Both the position numbers and the translations under genes were made by a program. The notes below the pieces were generated by a model. The model ran no database searches. It worked only from the letters and a program-made list of their open reading frames with translations, and was not told the origin of the DNA. This document shows positions 8,791 through 16,144 of a stretch of DNA of 33,763 bases, piece after piece. Each line of letters opens with the position of its first letter. Positions within the stretch are counted from its first letter, which is position 1. This stretch comes from an uncultured Christensenella sp. (lineage in GTDB: Bacteria; Bacillota; Clostridia; Christensenellales; UBA3700): assembly GCA_949287655.1 (NCBI GenBank), contig CASEHD010000001.1, positions 137,345 through 171,107 of the forward strand. Direction: 5' to 3'.

Positions 8791-8819
8791 ATTATAACAC
8801 GAAAAAACCGCGTTGGCAA
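8791..8819 (-). promoter_or_regulatory. SigA-like promoter of smc-ftsY
   Basis: Minus-strand TTGCCA (8814-8819) and a consensus TATAAT (8791-8796) are 17 bp apart. The predicted leader is about 40 nt and includes the hairpin at 8758-8773. Confidence 0.75.
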
Positions 8820-8859
8820 CTCATATCCGCGCCTGCTTTTACCGTGCATATTCTGCCGT

Positions 8860-9519
8860 TTATCCGCGTTTTTTGTCGTTTTTCAACGCTTTCAGCGCGA
8901 TTGACGCGCATTTTTGCTCGGCTTTTTTCTTGCTTCCCGCGCTCGCCGTCGCGACCGGATTCCCGTCTATCTCCAGCTCTATTTCGAACACCGGATCGTG
9001 CGGAGGTCCCGACCTTGCGATCTCCCTGTATATCACTTTCGCCTGCGGCAGCGCCTCGTTGAGCCGCGATTTATAATCCCTCGCGCCCGCCTTCACGTCA
9101 AGGAATTCTTCCAGCGCGACGAGGATAAACCGCTTTGCCGGCTCCATTCCTCCGTCCAGATATACTGCCGCGACGACCGCTTCGAACATGTCTTCGAGCG
9201 CCTTGTCCTTGCTTACGTTGGGAAGTATCTTCAAATACTTCTCAAACCCAAGTTTCTTCGCCGCCGCTTCGAGAGGTTCGTGAGATACCGCGTGTTCTCT
9301 CGACTTCGTCAGATAACCTTCGTCCGCACCGGGAAAACGCGCGAAAAGATCTTCCGCAACGACGAAATCGAGTATCGCGTCGCCCAGATATTCAAGTCTC
9401 TGGTAGCTTTCGGTCCTGTGCTCGTTCGCGTAAGTCGGATGAGTGACAGCCGTCAGAAGCAGGTTTTTATCTTTAAAAACGTATCCTACCGCCTTTTCAA
9501 GTCCTTTGAGTTCTTTCAT
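8860..9519 (-). CDS. rnc: Ribonuclease III
   Basis: RNase III cleaves double-stranded RNA in rRNA precursor and antisense processing. The 219-residue protein has the catalytic domain with the signature RLEYLGDAILDFV near residues 41-53 and a second acidic site near 110-120 (LEDMFEAVVAAVYLDGG). The C-terminal double-stranded RNA-binding domain (about 148-216) ends GSKKKAEQKCASIALKAL. The start overlaps the plsX stop as ATGA. The gene order plsX-rnc-smc is standard except that acpP is absent between plsX and rnc. Confidence 0.97.
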   Translation of the reverse strand: MKELKGLEKAVGYVFKDKNLLLTAVTHPTYANEHRTESYQRLEYLGDAILDFVVAEDLFARFPGADEGYLTKSREHAVSHEPLEAAAKKLGFEKYLKILPNVSKDKALEDMFEAVVAAVYLDGGMEPAKRFILVALEEFLDVKAGARDYKSRLNEALPQAKVIYREIARSGPPHDPVFEIELEIDGNPVATASAGSKKKAEQKCASIALKALKNDKKRG

Positions 9520-10520
9520 TCCTTTACTTTCTTAAGTCCTTCCGCGATCTGACCGACCACGTTTTTTTCCGCGAGGCGGTCTGCGTTCAGAATACTCTTT
9601 TTATAGCTGAACGCATTGGACGCGCCGTGAGTCTTTATAACGATCTTGTTCGCGCCGAGGAACACGCCGCCGCCGACCTCGTCGGACGACACGCGTTTTT
9701 TAACTCCCTTGAACACGCTTTTGAGCAGGACGTAACCTATCTTGGCTTTAAGTCCGCCCTGCATTATCCCTTCTTTTATAAGCGAGAACATCGCCTTGCC
9801 CATGCCTTCGCACGCCTTTATCGCGACGTTGCCGGCAAAGCCGTCCGTGACCAGCACGTCGACGACGCCCGTCAGCACGTCCCTCGCCTCTACGTTCCCG
9901 ACGAAATTCAGCCCGCCTTTTTTAAGCAGTTCGTGAGCTTCCCTTATAGCGGGAGTTCCCTTTTCCTCTTCCGCGCCGTTGCTCAAAAGTCCGACCGAAG
10001 GTCTTTGAATTCCGAACACATTTCTCATATAGACGTCGCCCATTACCGCGAATTCTTCCAGCATTTCGGGTCTGCAATCGACGTTCGCGCCGCTGTCGAC
10101 GATTATAGTATGAGTGTCCTTTATCGTAGGCACGACTGAAGCGAGAGTCGCGCGGGTCACGCCTTCGATAAGCTTTACAATGACCTGCGTGCCGACAAGA
10201 AGAGATCCTGTATTGCCCGCGCTTACCATAGCGTCCGCTTCGCCCGCCGCGAGAGCGCGCAGTCCGAGCGCCATCGAGCTGTCCTTTTTTCTTCTTATCG
10301 CGAGCGCGGGTGAATCGTCGTTGGTGATCGGCTCTCCCGCCTCTTTGATCTCAACTCTTTCCTTATCGAAAGTCCTGCCTTCAAAGCACGCGTCTATATC
10401 CTGCTTTCTGCCGCAAAGGACGACTTTCAGCGACTTGTTCTCTTCAAGCGCGGCAAGCGCGCCTTCAACCGCTACGGATACGCCTGCGTCGGCGCCGTGG
10501 CAATCGACCAATACTTTCAT
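9516..10520 (-). CDS. plsX: Phosphate acyltransferase PlsX
   Basis: PlsX makes acyl-phosphate from acyl-ACP for PlsY, the first step of Gram-positive phospholipid synthesis, at the inner face of the membrane. I chose the ATG at 10520 because the family begins (M)KVLVDCHGADAG and GGGAGGAG sits just before it; a longer reading frame to 10658 runs through the promoter and terminator. The 334 residues include AIRRKKDSSM, MVSAGNTG near 105-112, VDSGANVDCRPEML, GLLSNGAEEEKGT and the C-terminal GANKIVIKTHGASN. It ends in TGA, overlapping the rnc start. Confidence 0.95.
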   Translation of the reverse strand: MKVLVDCHGADAGVSVAVEGALAALEENKSLKVVLCGRKQDIDACFEGRTFDKERVEIKEAGEPITNDDSPALAIRRKKDSSMALGLRALAAGEADAMVSAGNTGSLLVGTQVIVKLIEGVTRATLASVVPTIKDTHTIIVDSGANVDCRPEMLEEFAVMGDVYMRNVFGIQRPSVGLLSNGAEEEKGTPAIREAHELLKKGGLNFVGNVEARDVLTGVVDVLVTDGFAGNVAIKACEGMGKAMFSLIKEGIMQGGLKAKIGYVLLKSVFKGVKKRVSSDEVGGGVFLGANKIVIKTHGASNAFSYKKSILNADRLAEKNVVGQIAEGLKKVKE

Positions 10521-10581
10521 ATGCTCCTCCCGTGAGAGTTTTGCCCTCCCGCGTACGCGCGGTATATTGCGGACCAAATCT

Positions 10582-10611
10582 ATTATATAATATATTAACT
10601 TAATATTGCAA
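10582..10611 (-). promoter_or_regulatory. Promoter of plsX-rnc
   Basis: Minus-strand TTGCAA (10606-10611) and TATAAT (10582-10587) with an 18-bp AT-rich spacer lie just after the rpmF terminator. The predicted leader to plsX is about 55 nt. No FapR-type operator was recognised. Confidence 0.6.
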
Positions 10612-10619
10612 CATAAAAT

Positions 10620-10649
10620 AAAAAAAACGGAACGGATCGCTCCGTTCCG
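10620..10649 (-). terminator. Rho-independent terminator after rpmF
   Basis: A 9-bp perfect stem (CGGAACGGA / TCCGTTCCG, 10628-10649) with a 4-nt loop is followed on the minus strand by eight T residues and further AT-rich sequence. It separates rpmF from plsX. Confidence 0.9.
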
Positions 10650-10670
10650 CAATTTCAAACGAGTATAAAA

Positions 10671-10862
10671 TTACTTCGCGCTCTTCTGCTTCTGAGCAAC
10701 GATCTCTTTGCCGTCGTAATAACCGCAGTTATCACACGCTCTGTGGCTCTGCTTCAATTCGTGACAATGAGGGCACTCGACCATGGTCGGCGCTTCGATC
10801 TTCCAGTTAGCGGACCTCGAATGCTTTCTTGCCTTTGACGTTTTTCCCTTAGGTACTGCCAT
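10671..10862 (-). CDS. rpmF: 50S ribosomal protein bL32, zinc-binding form
   Basis: The 63-residue protein begins MAVPKGKTSKARK, typical of bL32. It keeps the four-cysteine zinc ribbon as CPHC near residue 30 and CDNC near 43, so it is the zinc-containing form. TGGAGGTG precedes the ATG. It has its own consensus promoter and a strong terminator, making it a single-gene unit. The DUF177 (YceD) gene that usually precedes rpmF is absent. Confidence 0.97.
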   Translation of the reverse strand: MAVPKGKTSKARKHSRSANWKIEAPTMVECPHCHELKQSHRACDNCGYYDGKEIVAQKQKSAK

Positions 10863-10905
10863 TTTCGCACACCTCCATTTAATTCTTTAACGTGATTGCT
10901 TCACT

Positions 10906-10934
10906 ATTATATATTTTGCTTTTCGTTTTGTCAA
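10906..10934 (-). promoter_or_regulatory. Consensus SigA-type promoter of rpmF
   Basis: Minus-strand TTGACA (10929-10934) and TATAAT (10906-10911) are separated by exactly 17 bp, a full consensus match. The predicted leader is about 36 nt. Confidence 0.88.
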
Positions 10935-10971
10935 ACTTTTTTTGCAATATTTCTTGCGTATCCGGCAAAAA

Positions 10972-12180
10972 TTATTCGCCTTTCACGATACGCCTGGTAT
11001 CTCTCGCGATCATCAGCTCTTCGTTGGTCGGAACGATCAGCACTCTGACCTTCGACGCCTTCGTGCTTATCTCTCTTACGGGCGGCTTTTCGCGCTTTTT
11101 GTTTTCAGCCTTGTCCAGCTCTACGCCCAGGAACTCAAGACCTTTGACTATGCCCTCTCTCATCTCGTCGCTGTTCTCGCCTATACCGCCGGTAAAGACT
11201 ATGCAGTCCAGACCGCCCATAGCCGCCGCGTACGAACCGATATACTTTTTAACCTTATAGGTGAACATATCCGCCGCAAGCCGTGCGCGCTCATTACCCT
11301 TATGTGCCTCTTCCAACATATTTCTGCTGTCGCTGCTTACACCGCTTACGCCCAGGAAACCGCTCTTCTTGTTCAGATAGGTGATCACCTCTCCGACCGT
11401 CATCTTCTTGAAGTTGCAGAGGAATTCGACGACCGACGCGTCAATGTCTCCGCTTCTGGTGCCCATCGGCACGCCTTCGAGCGGAGTCATACCCATAGAG
11501 GTGTCGACGCACTTGCCGTCCTTTACCGCGGTTATCGAAGAACCGTTGCCCAGGTGACATGTGACTATCCTTCCGCTCGCAAAGCCGTTGTCTTCAAGCC
11601 ATTTCTTAGCCGTCTGCGACACGAACTTGTGCGAGGTGCCGTGGAAGCCGTATCTTCTTATCTTGAACTGTTCGTAATCCTCGTAAGGAATTGCGTACAT
11701 ATAAGCGTACGCAGGCATCGTCGTATGGAACGCCGTGTCGAATACCGCGACGTTGGGAACGCCGGGCAGCACCTGCATGCACGACTTTACGCACGCGATA
11801 TTCGCAGGCATGTGCAGAGGTCCCAGGAACGCGTTCTTTTCGAGAATTTTCAGCGCTTCCGGCGTGATGAGCACGGAATCGTCGAAATCGGTGCCGGTAT
11901 GCAGCACTCTGTGCCCGACCGCTTCTATCTCTGAGATATCGTCCAATACGCCGCCGACCGACTTGTCGGTAAGGCACTTTATCAGCAGGTCGAAACCTTC
12001 TGTGTGGTTTGCGAGCGGTTTTTCGACGTTGTATTTTTTGCCGCCCGACTCCTGCGTCAGGTTGGATCCTTCTATGCCGATACGCTCGATACCGCCCTTG
12101 CACAGCAAGGTTTCGGTATTCATCTCAATGACCTGGTATTTGAGTGAAGAACTGCCTGCGTTTACAACGAGAACTTTCAT
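10972..12180 (-). CDS. ackA: Acetate kinase
   Basis: Acetate kinase converts acetyl phosphate and ADP to acetate and ATP, the energy-yielding last step of acetogenic fermentation. The 402 residues match the family. VNAGSSSLKYQV at 5-16 carries the binding asparagine, followed by VGHRVLHTG, AVFDTAFH, RRYGFHGTSH with the catalytic-site histidines, CHLGNGSSI and the C-terminal VFTGGIGENSDEMR. AAGGAGGGA precedes the ATG. It is 9 bp behind pta in one operon. No convincing terminator lies before the rpmF promoter. Confidence 0.98.
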   Translation of the reverse strand: MKVLVVNAGSSSLKYQVIEMNTETLLCKGGIERIGIEGSNLTQESGGKKYNVEKPLANHTEGFDLLIKCLTDKSVGGVLDDISEIEAVGHRVLHTGTDFDDSVLITPEALKILEKNAFLGPLHMPANIACVKSCMQVLPGVPNVAVFDTAFHTTMPAYAYMYAIPYEDYEQFKIRRYGFHGTSHKFVSQTAKKWLEDNGFASGRIVTCHLGNGSSITAVKDGKCVDTSMGMTPLEGVPMGTRSGDIDASVVEFLCNFKKMTVGEVITYLNKKSGFLGVSGVSSDSRNMLEEAHKGNERARLAADMFTYKVKKYIGSYAAAMGGLDCIVFTGGIGENSDEMREGIVKGLEFLGVELDKAENKKREKPPVREISTKASKVRVLIVPTNEELMIARDTRRIVKGE

Positions 12181-12189
12181 ATTCCCTCC

Positions 12190-13185
12190 TTAATTCTGAG
12201 AAGCCTGTACGGCGGTTATCGCGACGACCGCGACTATATCGTCGGACGAGCAACCTCTGGAAAGGTCGTTTACCGGTTTCGCAAAGCCCTGGCAGATAGG
12301 TCCGATCGCGTCCGCGCCGCTGAATCTCTGCGTCAGTTTGTAACCGATATTGCCTGACTGCAGATCGGGGAAAATAAGTACGTTCGCCTTGCCCGCGACT
12401 TCGCTTCCCGGCGCTTTGAGCATAGCGACGGTAGGTATTATAGCCGCGTCCAGCTGCAATTCGCCGTCCACGCTTATTTCGGGAGCTTTCTCTTTTACCA
12501 GCGCGACCGCATTGACAACCTTGTCTACGTTTTCGTGCTTAGCGCTGCCCTTCGTCGAGAACGAAAGCATGGCGACCTTGGGCTCCTCGATACCGGCGAG
12601 CGCCTTTGCGGAACCGACCGAAGATATCGCGATATCCGCCAGCTGTTCCGCCGTCGGATCTATATTGACCGCGCAGTCGCCGAAGACCATTACGTCCTGA
12701 GCGGTGTACGGGGTGCCTTCAAAGCACATTATAAAGCAGCTGGAAACCGTCTTGATACCCGGCTTCGTCTTTACGATCGTGAGACCCGAACGCAGAACAT
12801 TGCCTGTTGAGTTGATAGCGCCCGCGACCATACCGTCCGCCAATCCTTTTCTCGTCATCATAGCGCCGAAATTGAGGTTCTTTCTCATCTGGACGCGCGC
12901 TTCTTCAAGCGTCATGCCCTTCGCTTTGCGCAGTTCGTAAAACTCGTTTGCGAATTCCTCGATATCGGCGGTCTGGGGATCGACTACCTTGACGAGCGAC
13001 AGATCCACGTCGGGATACATCTGCGCCAGCTTGTCCTTATTGCCCAGAAGCACGATATTTGCGATACCGTTCTTCGTGATTATCTCCGCCGCCCTTACGG
13101 TACGGGGCTCTTCGCCCTCGGCGAGAACGATCGTCTTTTTCAGACCCTTTGCCTTTTCGATTATTGCAGAAATGAGTTTGTTCAC
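12190..13185 (-). CDS. pta: Phosphate acetyltransferase
   Basis: Pta interconverts acetyl-CoA and phosphate with acetyl phosphate and CoA, supplying AckA. The 331-residue protein is the short form lacking the N-terminal regulatory domain. Motifs include [15 protein letters not shown] near 20, [15 protein letters not shown] near 117, [20 protein letters not shown] near 165 and [17 protein letters not shown] near 295. The start is GTG (13183-13185), chosen because GGAGG lies 8 bases upstream. Together with ackA it forms the acetate/ATP pathway. Confidence 0.97.
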   Translation of the reverse strand: MNKLISAIIEKAKGLKKTIVLAEGEEPRTVRAAEIITKNGIANIVLLGNKDKLAQMYPDVDLSLVKVVDPQTADIEEFANEFYELRKAKGMTLEEARVQMRKNLNFGAMMTRKGLADGMVAGAINSTGNVLRSGLTIVKTKPGIKTVSSCFIMCFEGTPYTAQDVMVFGDCAVNIDPTAEQLADIAISSVGSAKALAGIEEPKVAMLSFSTKGSAKHENVDKVVNAVALVKEKAPEISVDGELQLDAAIIPTVAMLKAPGSEVAGKANVLIFPDLQSGNIGYKLTQRFSGADAIGPICQGFAKPVNDLSRGCSSDDIVAVVAITAVQASQN

Positions 13186-13205
13186 TTGAAAGACCTCCGA
13201 AACAC

Positions 13206-13233
13206 TTTATATTTTCGCAAAAATATATTACAA
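13206..13233 (-). promoter_or_regulatory. Probable promoter of pta-ackA
   Basis: Minus-strand TTGTAA (13228-13233) and TATAAA (13206-13211) are 16 bp apart. The -35 hexamer is the reverse complement of the one proposed for tmcAL on the other strand. Confidence 0.5.
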
Positions 13234-13256
13234 TATATTTACAAATTGATTATACT
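13228..13256 (+). promoter_or_regulatory. Probable promoter of tmcAL
   Basis: TTACAA (13228-13233) and TATACT (13251-13256) are 17 bp apart, giving a leader of about 46 nt to the ATG at 13309. The -35 is a weak match. Confidence 0.45.
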
Positions 13257-13308
13257 ACCGCAAAATCGTTTTGTAAAGGCAAAAGCGGTCGTAGAAGAGA
13301 GATTTTTT

Positions 13309-14415
13309 ATGAAAAACGCGGTGATAATCTGCGAATTCAATCCCCTGCACGTCGGGCACAAACGCCTGCTGGACAGCGCGCGCAAAGCGGGCGCCGAAAA
13401 CGTGTTCTGCATTATGAGCGGAAGCGCCGTTCAGCGAGGAGAACTCGCCTGCCTCGACAAATACACACGCGCGAAGCACGCGGCGCTCGCGGGCGCGGAC
13501 GTAGTCGTGGAACTTCCCGCCGAATACTCTCTTTCCGCCGCTCCGCAGTTTGCGACGGGAGGGGTAAAGATCGCAAATCTCATAAAAGACGCCACCCTTG
13601 TTTTCGGCAGCGAATGCGGGGATATTGCCGCGCTTGAGAACGCGGCGAAAGCGCTTTCCGACCCCGCCGTGAACGAGAGGATAAGATCCCTCGTAAAACA
13701 AGGCGCGGGCTATCCCGCCGCAGTCGCCGCGGCGACCGGAAACGACCTTTTTTCAAGTCCCAACAATGTGCTTGGAATAGAGTATTTAAATGCGATAACA
13801 GACACGGGCAAGAAAATTTCATCTTTTACGATAAAACGCGAGAGCGCGCCGGACGACGACGCGCCCAAAGGATATCCGACCTCTTCTTCGCTGCGCGAAA
13901 CTGCGGCTGCGGGCAATAAGATAGACCCCTCTTTCACACCCGCTTATGTTTTGGAAGACCTTGAAAGGCGCACGTTTGACGACGCCGCTTACTTTGCCGT
14001 GCTAAAATACTGCCTTACCGCTTTGAAAGCGACCGGGATATACGACGACGCGGAAGGGCTTGTCAACAGACTCAGAAGCGCGGCTTTATCCTCAACGACT
14101 TTCGCGGAGTTCTGCGCCGCCGCCGCGTCGAAACGCTATACCCGCGCGAGGGTGAAAAGACTTTCTCTGAACGCGGTGATCGGCAACACTTTCACTCATA
14201 ACGAGCTTAGCGCAAAACCCGTATCCTTCATAAACGTGCTGGCGGTAGCGAAAGGCAAGGAAGACCTGCTGTCTGAAATAAGCGTACCCTTAGCCGTTTC
14301 AAAACGCACGCGCGCTCCTTTCAATGAAGAATTCTCGACGACCGACCGCGCCGACAAACTGTTTTCCGCCGCGCGCTACCCTTTCGGCGACAATACTCTT
14401 TTCGTACAGAGATAA
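13309..14415 (+). CDS. tmcAL: tRNA(Met) cytidine acetate ligase TmcAL (YlbM)
   Basis: TmcAL uses ATP and acetate to make N4-acetylcytidine at the wobble base of elongator tRNA-Met. The start at 13309 is chosen because the family opens with an AVIICEFNPLHVGH-like motif, found at residues 3-16, which is the nucleotidyltransferase HxGH site. An upstream in-frame extension has no family character and runs through the promoter. The 368 residues also show MSGSAVQRGELACLDKYTRA and VFGSECGDI, and a C-terminal helical part. The site before the ATG (AGAAGAGAG) is weak. Its substrate, acetate, is the product of the adjacent pta-ackA operon, a pairing also kept in other Clostridia. Confidence 0.93.
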   Translation: MKNAVIICEFNPLHVGHKRLLDSARKAGAENVFCIMSGSAVQRGELACLDKYTRAKHAALAGADVVVELPAEYSLSAAPQFATGGVKIANLIKDATLVFGSECGDIAALENAAKALSDPAVNERIRSLVKQGAGYPAAVAAATGNDLFSSPNNVLGIEYLNAITDTGKKISSFTIKRESAPDDDAPKGYPTSSSLRETAAAGNKIDPSFTPAYVLEDLERRTFDDAAYFAVLKYCLTALKATGIYDDAEGLVNRLRSAALSSTTFAEFCAAAASKRYTRARVKRLSLNAVIGNTFTHNELSAKPVSFINVLAVAKGKEDLLSEISVPLAVSKRTRAPFNEEFSTTDRADKLFSAARYPFGDNTLFVQR

Positions 14416-14443
14416 AAGATGCTCTTTGAATTTTCGTTAAATC

Positions 14444-14470
14444 AAGTCCGTAAAACGCGGGCTTTTTTAT
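14444..14470 (+). terminator. Probable terminator after tmcAL
   Basis: Stem AAGTCCG (14444-14450) pairs with CGGGCTT (14458-14464) with one G-T pair and a 7-nt loop. Six T residues (14463-14468) follow in overlap with the stem end. Confidence 0.65.
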
Positions 14471-14563
14471 CCTCCCCGAGCCATAACGGTTAAGTCCCCG
14501 GCTTTTAATTTACGTTTTTCCGTTTCAGAACTCAAACGCGGGCTTTTACCCTGCCCGACCCCG
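14453..14563 (+). repeat. Imperfect direct repeat in the tmcAL-ylbJ gap
   Basis: AAACGCGGGCTTTT occurs at 14453 and again at 14534, 81 bp apart, each followed by a similar C-rich stretch (TCCTCCCCGAGCC versus CCCTGCCCGACCCC). The 255-bp gap otherwise holds no gene. Confidence 0.5.
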
Positions 14564-14605
14564 AACGTATTTTTTTCTTTGCGATTTTATACATATATAT
14601 TGTAT

Positions 14606-14635
14606 GCGGACGGCGCGCACGTACGCACCGTCCGC
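14606..14635 (+). other. Long GC-rich hairpin before ylbJ
   Basis: GCGGACGG (14606-14613) pairs with CCGTCCGC (14628-14635). After one C-A mismatch the stem continues with GCG/CGC and a 6-nt loop, so up to 11 pairs can form. No T-run follows. It lies 36 bp before ylbJ and just after an AT-rich stretch, so it could be a leader structure. Confidence 0.55.
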
Positions 14636-14670
14636 GTAATACCCGCGGCTGCGCGCGCATAAAATATCGT

Positions 14671-15675
14671 ATGGACTTTACAAAAGCACTCGACAAACGA
14701 AAAAGACGATTGGCGACGACGATCGCGGTGTTGGTCGGATTCTTCGTGATATGCCTGGTCGCCGACCCGAAACGCTATATCGCAAGCGTTTACAACGGTA
14801 TGCTTCTGTTCGCGACAAGCGTTGCTCCGGCGCTGTTTCCGTTCTTCTTTTTCACGCGCATACTGACCTCTGTCGGCACGGCGCAGATACTGGGCGACGC
14901 GCTGAAAAAGCCGATCGCGAAAATGTACAACTGCCCGTCCGTCGGCGGTTATGTGTTCTTTATGAGCGCGATAAGCGGCTATCCCGTCGGCAGCCGGCTT
15001 TTAAGCGATCTTTACGCCGCAGGGATAGTCGACGAAAGGCAGGTAAAGGCGATAAGCGCGTTCACGTCGACTTCGGGTCCTCTTTTCATAGTCGGCACTG
15101 TCGGAACGGTGATGTTCAAAAGCGCGGCGTTCGGCTATATTCTCATGACCGTCCACTTTGTTTCAGCTCTTTTAAACGGGTTTATCTTCAGGATAAGCAG
15201 GAAAAAGGCAAAGGAATACGGCGAACTCTTACGCACTCCGCCCGACTTCGACGATCTTCTGGGCAAGTCGATGACGAGCGCGCTGACAAGTCTTTTCATA
15301 GTCGGCGGCTATATCGCGATATTCAGCATGATAGCCGACGTTCTGACGGATATCGGCGTGATTTCCGCGCTGGCAAAACCTCTCTCCTGTCTTTACTCCG
15401 CCGTCGGCTGGGAGCCGGAAGCCGCGCAAGGTACGGTGATCGGACTTATCGAGATAACGCGCGGCTGTCAAAACATCGCTGTAAGCGGCACTCAAATAAA
15501 AACAGCCCTGCCGATAGTGGCGGGACTGCTGTCCTTCGGCGGGCTTTCGGTATCTCTGCAATCCCTTACCTTCCTGGGGAATTGCAAAGTAAGCCCTTTG
15601 TATTATATCGCGACAAAGACTACGCAGGCGGCGATATCTTTCGCGGTCGCGCTTGCCGTCTCTCTCTTCCTTTAG
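14671..15675 (+). CDS. ylbJ: Sporulation integral membrane protein YlbJ-like
   Basis: This 334-residue polytopic membrane protein has about eight hydrophobic segments (for example residues 17-34, 41-58, 86-104, 150-170, 205-228 and 310-334). It carries family-typical segments such as SVAPALFPFFFFTRIL, FMSAISGYPVGSRL, STSGPLFIVGTVG and the second-half LIEITRGCQNI, a nucleoside-recognition (Gate)-like fold. YlbJ is needed for spore cortex formation in Bacillus. Its place beside ylbM (tmcAL), coaD and rsmD copies the B. subtilis ylb cluster, which supports the call. No ribosome binding site is visible before the ATG. Its stop overlaps the convergent downstream gene by 4 bp. Confidence 0.88.
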   Translation: MDFTKALDKRKRRLATTIAVLVGFFVICLVADPKRYIASVYNGMLLFATSVAPALFPFFFFTRILTSVGTAQILGDALKKPIAKMYNCPSVGGYVFFMSAISGYPVGSRLLSDLYAAGIVDERQVKAISAFTSTSGPLFIVGTVGTVMFKSAAFGYILMTVHFVSALLNGFIFRISRKKAKEYGELLRTPPDFDDLLGKSMTSALTSLFIVGGYIAIFSMIADVLTDIGVISALAKPLSCLYSAVGWEPEAAQGTVIGLIEITRGCQNIAVSGTQIKTALPIVAGLLSFGGLSVSLQSLTFLGNCKVSPLYYIATKTTQAAISFAVALAVSLFL

Positions 15676-16142
15676 CGTCTGCGCGTATTCATCGCGACAG
15701 AAAGTTCCTGTTTACTGCCGGACACGAGTTCAAGGGAATGTCTGAGCTCCCTTTCCGCATTGTTGAACAGGTCGTATATACTGGCGTAACTTTCAGTCCT
15801 TATCGCGTCCGCTTCCTGGCGCGCCATGCCGACTATCCTGTCCGCTTCGTGCTGAGCCTGAGCGATTATGTTGTTTTCCGAAAGCATCGCGTTCGCGTCG
15901 CGTTGAGCCTTCGTAACGATATCGTTCGCGCGCAGGTTAGCCTGTTCTATTATGTTATTGCTGTCCTGCAGGACCACTCTCGCCTCTGTTATCGCAGTCG
16001 GGAGCGCGCTTCTTATCTGCCCGATGATAGACAGACACTTTATATCGTCAATGCTCGTTCTTCCGCCCGAAAACACGGTCTTCTTGCCTATTCTGATTTC
16101 CTCTTCCAGTTTGTCGAGGAGTCTTTCGATCTCCAGATCCAT
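15672..16142 (-). CDS. Coiled-coil protein of the coaD-linked ATPase-like family
   Basis: The 156-residue soluble protein is mostly helical. After an N-terminal part (LDKLEEEIRIGKK, then LPTAITEARVVLQDS) comes a heptad-rich, alanine-rich coiled coil (about 60-125) resembling V/F-type ATPase stalk subunits and DivIVA-like proteins. Genes of this type follow coaD in many Clostridia and are annotated loosely as ATPase; no nucleotide-binding motif is visible, so that label is probably misleading. The ATG at 16142 has AGGAGA before it; a longer frame overlaps the coaD domain without reason. It starts 2 bp after the rsmD-coaD fusion stop and ends tail-to-tail inside ylbJ. Confidence 0.75.
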   Translation of the reverse strand: MDLEIERLLDKLEEEIRIGKKTVFSGGRTSIDDIKCLSIIGQIRSALPTAITEARVVLQDSNNIIEQANLRANDIVTKAQRDANAMLSENNIIAQAQHEADRIVGMARQEADAIRTESYASIYDLFNNAERELRHSLELVSGSKQELSVAMNTRRR

Positions 16143-16144
16143 AA

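Noticed and set aside
10930..10971. Terminator for ackA
   Set aside because: Only a weak TTTTTGC / GCAAAAA pairing with a 19-nt loop is present, and it overlaps the region just before the rpmF promoter, so I do not call it.
14601..14608. Sporulation sigma-E -10-like CATACAAT on the minus strand
   Set aside because: It points away from ylbJ towards the end of tmcAL, has no matching -35 and no gene to serve.
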